A stretch of 64,000 nucleotides of DNA, taken from positions 71,650,641 through 71,714,640 of the forward strand of contig CM055313.2 in assembly GCA_029255685.2 (NCBI GenBank), read 5' to 3'. Shown here in pieces: positions 59,727-64,000 of this stretch (positions are counted from its first letter, which is position 1; each line of letters starts with the position of its first letter). The notes under the pieces are model-generated. The model had not been told where the DNA came from. It searched no databases and saw only the letters and a program-made list of their open reading frames with translations. The position numbers were made by a program, and so were the translations under genes. The DNA is from Silene conica. Lineage: Eukaryota; Streptophyta; Magnoliopsida; Caryophyllales; Caryophyllaceae.

Positions 59727-61112
59727 CTAGGTTGTAACCCGTGCAATTCACGGGTCTGTTTTTCAAACTTTAGATGAATATAGTTAATAATATTGGAGGT
59801 AAGCAAATTAATTATTTACTGTGGCCTGTTTTTAACTTTAGATGAATACCGTAATTAATAATATCAAAGAAAGCTGATTAATTATATACATATAAATAAA
59901 TTTTGAATTATTTATGACACATGTCGGTATGACGGTATACATGAGCTATCATATAGTTGTTCATTAAGATGATCAAGACTTACAATAGAATTTGTATACT
60001 TTTAATTACTCATTGCACCATTTTCAAAATATGTAACCCATATATAAAATAAAGTTTTATATTACATATCGTACAATAAAAGCAAAACGTAAATAATCTG
60101 ATGAGACGTGAGTAGTAAATGTATAGTTGGGTTAAAAAACGTATTTTTAATTATATTTATTAAAGATGTTCATATAATAAATAACAGTTATTACGCGCGA
60201 CATTTTACACGAAGACATTCCAAAATTATTAAATGACCACTCATTTACTATTTACTATATTAAATAAATACTCCGTAGTTGTTAAAATGTTTCGCATTCA
60301 CGTGAATAGTCAGATGTCTTACAATAAATCGAAAATGTAGTCTAATAAATCAAGACGCTCACATAAGTGTATATACCGACGAAGAGTAATTATTCCGATC
60401 CATATTTAGTAACGATTAAACCATAAAAAAATGTAGTCTAAAAAATTCTTTTAGGTATTCCGACCCGTAATTATTCCGACCCATATGTAAATCGAAAATG
60501 TAGTCTAAAAAATACTTGTAGGTATTTTTTTGTTCGGTGATTATGGATTGGTAACTCTAGGATTTAGGCCGTGTTACGGAATTAATCTTCAGCCAAAACT
60601 GTCATTATTTATTGTTTCAATATATGGAATGAAATCTTGTGATTCCATAGATTTAGTCCGTGAAATCTTGGAATAGTTATTATACCATTATACCATATCT
60701 TGATTGTTATTGGACAATAGCTCTAGGATGAATCTAATTGGACAATAGCTCTAGGATGCTTTACAACGCGACACGTAGGACAAAGCTTTTTTCTAGTGAT
60801 GCCACGTCAGCAACTTGGCTTCTGCATTAGATAAATATATGATGATACATTGGTATCCAAAATTAAATCGTGGGATACACTATAAACATTAATTATTGTA
60901 AGTCATTCACTTGCAATTTACTTCTCGGCAATTGGCATGGTAGTATTAATAGTAGAATAATTAATAGTATTATAATAATTAGTTGGCTTACTCTTATTGG
61001 CCAAATTGGGAGTAATATTGCCAAAATGGATGAGAGGCCTCCATTATACAAATACTGAAATATTATAGCGCCACGTCAGCAATTTTACATTCTTCTTTTA
61101 TATATATAATGA
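59727..61112 (-). mobile_element. Helitron-like non-autonomous element 2
   Basis: On the minus strand: 5' A|TCATTATATATATAAAAGAAG at 61112; 3' stem-loop CCCGTGAATTGCACGGG then ttacaacCTAG|T ending at 59727. 1386 bp. The 5' 150 bp (60960-61112) is about 90% like 58335-58470, including the tgctgacgtggcgctataat-type segment. Small duplications at 60708-60760 (ttggacaatagctctaggat twice) are internal. No coding. Confidence 0.7.
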
Positions 61113-61415
61113 TTTTATTAGTCATCTTGACAAAAAAAAAAGGTGTTTCGGAAAATTAAGAGCCAGAAAAGCCCGAGCTAAATAGGCATCTTAAATCATT
61201 ATGGGATTATTCCGAGTAATTTCTAATCAAGTTATTTTCAAATCGAGTGAAAGTCCAGTCAAGTTTCAATCGCGTCACGTCGAATCGTGGATCTAATTTA
61301 GGTTTTCAATTTTGTTTTCGGTCAAATTGGGCTAACCGGCTAGTTGGTTTAAGTATGTCTACAAACGAAAAATGGCGGTGGCTCGACGCATAAAACACAC
61401 TGCCCCGTATTACCA
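61113..61415. other. Short spacer before the MITE and gene
   Basis: Mixed-composition sequence without a gene or repeat end that I can define. Confidence 0.5.
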
Positions 61416-61606
61416 TAAATAGATGGTCTTGCTTGTGACGGGTCACCATTTGTGACGGATATTTTGTGAGATAAAATGGATACAAAATGAGTTAGTGGAG
61501 AAAAGGGACCACATGAATAGTGTCGGAGAGAGAGAAAAAGTGGATATTTTGTGAGAGGAAACGGTATCCGTCACAAGCTTGTGACGGATACCGCCGTCAC
61601 AGAATT
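61416..61606 (-). mobile_element. MITE family 1, copy B, in the 61685 gene promoter
   Basis: In reverse complement it matches 30899-31081 almost base for base: TATCCGTCACAAGCTTGTGA, the ttttcctctcacaaaatatc block and the gacccgtcacaagcaagac end. Its right edge is only about 80 bp from the ATG at 61685, so it must supply or border the core promoter of that gene. Confidence 0.85.
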
Positions 61607-61684
61607 TGGGTATCATAAAACCTCCCCAAAACCCTCATTCAACTCATCTTCCTCCTCTTCATTCTTCACTTTTTCACAGCCGCC

Positions 61685-62896
61685 ATGACTCTTCTTCAGC
61701 AAATCATCCAAACTTCATCAACTCCATTAATCTCCAATGAACCTCTCAAATACCCAATTCCTCTTTCCTCTGATTCAATCATCTCCTCCCTACAAATTGA
61801 CCCCAATTTCTCAAACCCTAACCCTAATTCCTTCTCCCTTCTCAACCCTCTTACAGGCTTCCAAATCTCCCAAATCGATTCATCTCTCACCGAATTAAAC
61901 TCCGCATTCTTCAAAAAACTCAATGGTATACGCACCGTTAAAGCCCCTTTGTATTACTCCGCACCCGCATTTATTGAAATACTCAACCCGTTTCTGGAAA
62001 ACCTTGGGGTGATTAAATTTGGGGATTTGCATGATGTTGCAATGGGTCCTGAATTTGATGATTATACTTGTAGTTTGATTACAAAGTTTGGATCTTTTGT
62101 TGGTAGGGATGTGATGGAGTTGGTGATTGAATCGTGTTTCACGGTTCAAAATTGGAAGATTTTGCATACTATAATTGTTTGTAAGCTTGTTGATTATGGG
62201 TGTCGGTCTGGGTTGTTGTTGAATTTGGTTGTGAAAAAGCGGTCTGATTTGATTTGTTTGTGTGTTAGGCAGTTTAGGGATATGAAGGCGTCTGATCTAT
62301 CTATGGTATTGAAGTACTTTCTTTCACCGTCAAATGAGAGTATAGTGAGTATGATTGGGATTAGGAAAGGATGGGAGAATGAGGCATTGTTCGCTATTCG
62401 AAAAGCAAGTGATATTAAGTTTAGTGGGAATAAGATGGGATTGCTTAAAGAGGTTGCAATGCTATTTATGATTGCTTATGACGAGTTTTCTTCATGGGAG
62501 TTGTGTTTGCATTACTTGGTTTCGAGCTCTGTTGATGATGTTGTGTTTTCGAGTGCAATAACGAAGCTCACTGTGGATGAAATTTTGGGGTTGATTAGGT
62601 ATTTAGGGAAGTGGGTGCGTAAGTATGAGAAGTTTCCACAGGCGGAGGTAGGGCGTGAGGCGGCCGTTTCTTGGGGAGTTGTCTTGGCTCCTTGGGTGCC
62701 TTGTTTTGAAGATGTGGTCAAGTGTCTTGGCTTGGTGGTTGACGAGCATTTCTCGTTGTTGGCTATGCATTCGGAGTTCCGTGATGAGCTGAAAGCCATT
62801 GAGGAGGTTGTTAGTTCATTGGCGTTGGATGGGAAGCTTTGTAGCTCTTTGTCAAGTTTGATGGATATCTTAAAGCCCGGTGTTGTAGGCGCTTAG
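61685..62896 (+). CDS. Conserved-looking plant protein of unknown function, 403 aa
   Basis: Single exon from ATG in an excellent context (cagccgccATGac) to TAG. 403 residues, intact. The N-terminal third (to about residue 125) is Ser/Pro/Asn-rich, then helical. The rest is mostly alpha-helical with repeating Leu/Val-rich helices (VGRDVMELVIESCFTVQNWK; CVRQFRDMKASDLSMVLKYF; LTVDEILGLIRYLGKWVRKY), suggesting a helical-repeat fold. No signal peptide, transmembrane segment or catalytic motif is seen. I do not recognise the family; ribosome-biogenesis factors have this sort of helical C-terminus, but that is only a resemblance. The 5' UTR is C/T-rich with aaaaccctcatt and there is no TATA box, as in plant housekeeping genes. 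Confidence 0.88.
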   Translation: MTLLQQIIQTSSTPLISNEPLKYPIPLSSDSIISSLQIDPNFSNPNPNSFSLLNPLTGFQISQIDSSLTELNSAFFKKLNGIRTVKAPLYYSAPAFIEILNPFLENLGVIKFGDLHDVAMGPEFDDYTCSLITKFGSFVGRDVMELVIESCFTVQNWKILHTIIVCKLVDYGCRSGLLLNLVVKKRSDLICLCVRQFRDMKASDLSMVLKYFLSPSNESIVSMIGIRKGWENEALFAIRKASDIKFSGNKMGLLKEVAMLFMIAYDEFSSWELCLHYLVSSSVDDVVFSSAITKLTVDEILGLIRYLGKWVRKYEKFPQAEVGREAAVSWGVVLAPWVPCFEDVVKCLGLVVDEHFSLLAMHSEFRDELKAIEEVVSSLALDGKLCSSLSSLMDILKPGVVGA

Positions 62897-63226
62897 TTGT
62901 GGCTTACGGTTTTAGCAATATGAATTTTGAGTTTGATGTCTTGAACATTGAAGAGGGCGGGCATTTATGTTTTGTGTTTTATTTAATCTTTGTTGTCATG
63001 TTGCTCAAACTTGCCTACTCTGTGCTTCAAATTTTTGATATTAAGTAGAAATCTTTTGACCAGAAATGTGATTGAAGACTGTAAGAAACAGCTTAAAGAA
63101 GTTTATGACATTGTTTGCAGGGTTAAATTGGATTGTTTTTCTGATGTATTCTTGTAGCATTGTTAGCCTTTTGAGTATTTCATGTCGGGACCCAAATTCT
63201 TCATTTACCTCAAGATTCAAGTCTAA
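62897..63226 (+). other. 3' UTR and downstream of the 61685 gene
   Basis: T-rich sequence consistent with a 3' UTR. No separate gene. The antisense frame 63041-63289 runs into the MITE and lacks support. Confidence 0.5.
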
Positions 63227-63398
63227 GGAGCCGTTTGGTTGCATGTAGGAATTCATACTGCCTAGGCATTTCCAGGTATTTCCACTCACCTAGGGGCCTA
63301 ACCTAGGGGCCTAGGTAAGCTAACCAAACAAGAGGTCAATTTAGCAATTCACGTGAATTTAAATTCCTGTGTTTTTTAGTGGGTAACCAAACGACCCC
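63227..63398. mobile_element. Tourist-like PIF/Harbinger MITE, 172 bp
   Basis: Inverted ends GGAGCCGTTTGGTTGC and GGGGTCGTTTGGTTAC with target duplication TAA (63224-63226, 63399-63401), typical of Tourist MITEs. Internally cctaggggcctaacctaggggcc is a small tandem palindrome, and aggaattcat / gaatttaaattcct extend the inverted pairing. Confidence 0.82.
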
Positions 63399-63401
63399 TA
63401 A

Positions 63402-64000
63402 GAAAAATCATATTGCCACTCCAATTTGCATTCAAGCTTAACATGATTTTGATATTCACCCGTCTTTCCTATTTTAGGCTTGTCCAAAGGAGGGTAAAAT
63501 GTGCGCTTCTAAATTATCATGTGCCCCTAGTTCGTCTTTATTTGCAAGTACCCTTTAAAGCCCCATGAGAAACAGAGAAAAGAATGATCACTCCCAAGAG
63601 AAATTATAGCTATGAGGAAGTACCCTTTAAAACTCCATGAGAAACAGAGAAAAAAATTATCACTCGCAAGAAAAATTATAGCCCAAAGGAAAATTATAGC
63701 CCAAAGGAAAAATTATAGCTACGAGGAAAAATTTAAAGACAATTTATTTACTTTTTTACGAGTCGATCTTCCACCCATAAATTCCTACATCCTTGTGTAT
63801 TCCTACATCCTCGTGGCGCAACTATTGATCATTCCCACAAGAAGTCTAATTTGAATATCGCCCCATCCTTAGTTTAATTTATGTTTAAACTGATGTAATA
63901 ATAAAATCCGACTTTCAAAGTCGGTATGTAGTGTATAATCAACTATCTTTACAGCTGTCAACCAAAAAAGAGTATTTCATGCTAGATTGTGTCCTGCCTG
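63402..64000. repeat. Right window edge: tandem duplications, no gene
   Basis: A 67-bp unit (agtaccctttaaa.c.ccatgagaaacagag...aattatagctatgagga) occurs at 63547-63618 and again from 63619, followed by three short aaaattatagcccaaagga-type units to 63730. The 80-codon frame at 63612-63854 comes from these repeats. Confidence 0.6.

Overview
This window is nuclear DNA of a flowering plant. It has spliced genes with GT-AG introns, TATA boxes, Copia and Gypsy LTR sequences, a plant L1-type LINE, CACTA, Mutator, hAT and PIF/Harbinger DNA elements, Helitron-like termini and a plant-type mitochondrial ALDH12 gene. It looks like a eudicot. The style of the small repeat families suggests Caryophyllales, but that is only an impression. 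Most of the 64 kb is transposable-element sequence. I accept three ordinary genes: an intact 16-exon P5C dehydrogenase (ALDH12A1, 49287-55848), a 403-codon single-exon gene of unknown function (61685-62896), and a small gene for a basic/acidic protein (31801-32322).

Layout. 1-6981: the 5' part of a minus-strand Ty1/copia element (LTR 5967-6981, tRNA-Met primer site, then gag, protease, integrase and RT, all decayed). A 1.3 kb TG...CA insert splits its RT. 8171-9501: a CACTA-like remnant. 9768-29520: a minus-strand LINE split by a 16,038-bp CACTA element (12881-28918, target duplication CAT). That element carries a TNP2 transposase gene and a spliced TNP1-like gene fused to a C48 (Ulp1-type) protease domain. 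A second CACTA element (20967-25102, target duplication TAC) sits in the TNP2 gene. Both insertions are base-precise: taking each out in thought, with one target copy, makes the interrupted reading frame continuous. A TNP1 intron carries fragments of two host genes (an A1 aspartic protease and a GH17 beta-1,3-glucanase) and a short piece matching the element's own TNP2.

29.5-43.2 kb: small elements and repeats. These include two families of short GACGGAT-type MITEs, two inverted Helitron-like copies (one holding a 2.69-kb Gypsy-type solo LTR with a CGAAT duplication), a 1.2-kb minisatellite, a Harbinger-type MITE and a Mutator-type MITE with a 9-bp duplication. 43.8-46.6 kb: a decayed MuDR transposase followed by a plant mobile domain (MAIN/MAIL/PP7L-like) pseudogene. 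47.3 kb: a hAT MITE.

49-64 kb: the gene-bearing end. ALDH12A1 has SINE sequences in three introns and one GC-AG intron. Two related minus-strand Helitron-like elements (56765-58470, 59727-61112) lie between it and the 61685 gene. That gene has one MITE just upstream of its start and another downstream. All assignments come from reading the sequence; no database search was run.
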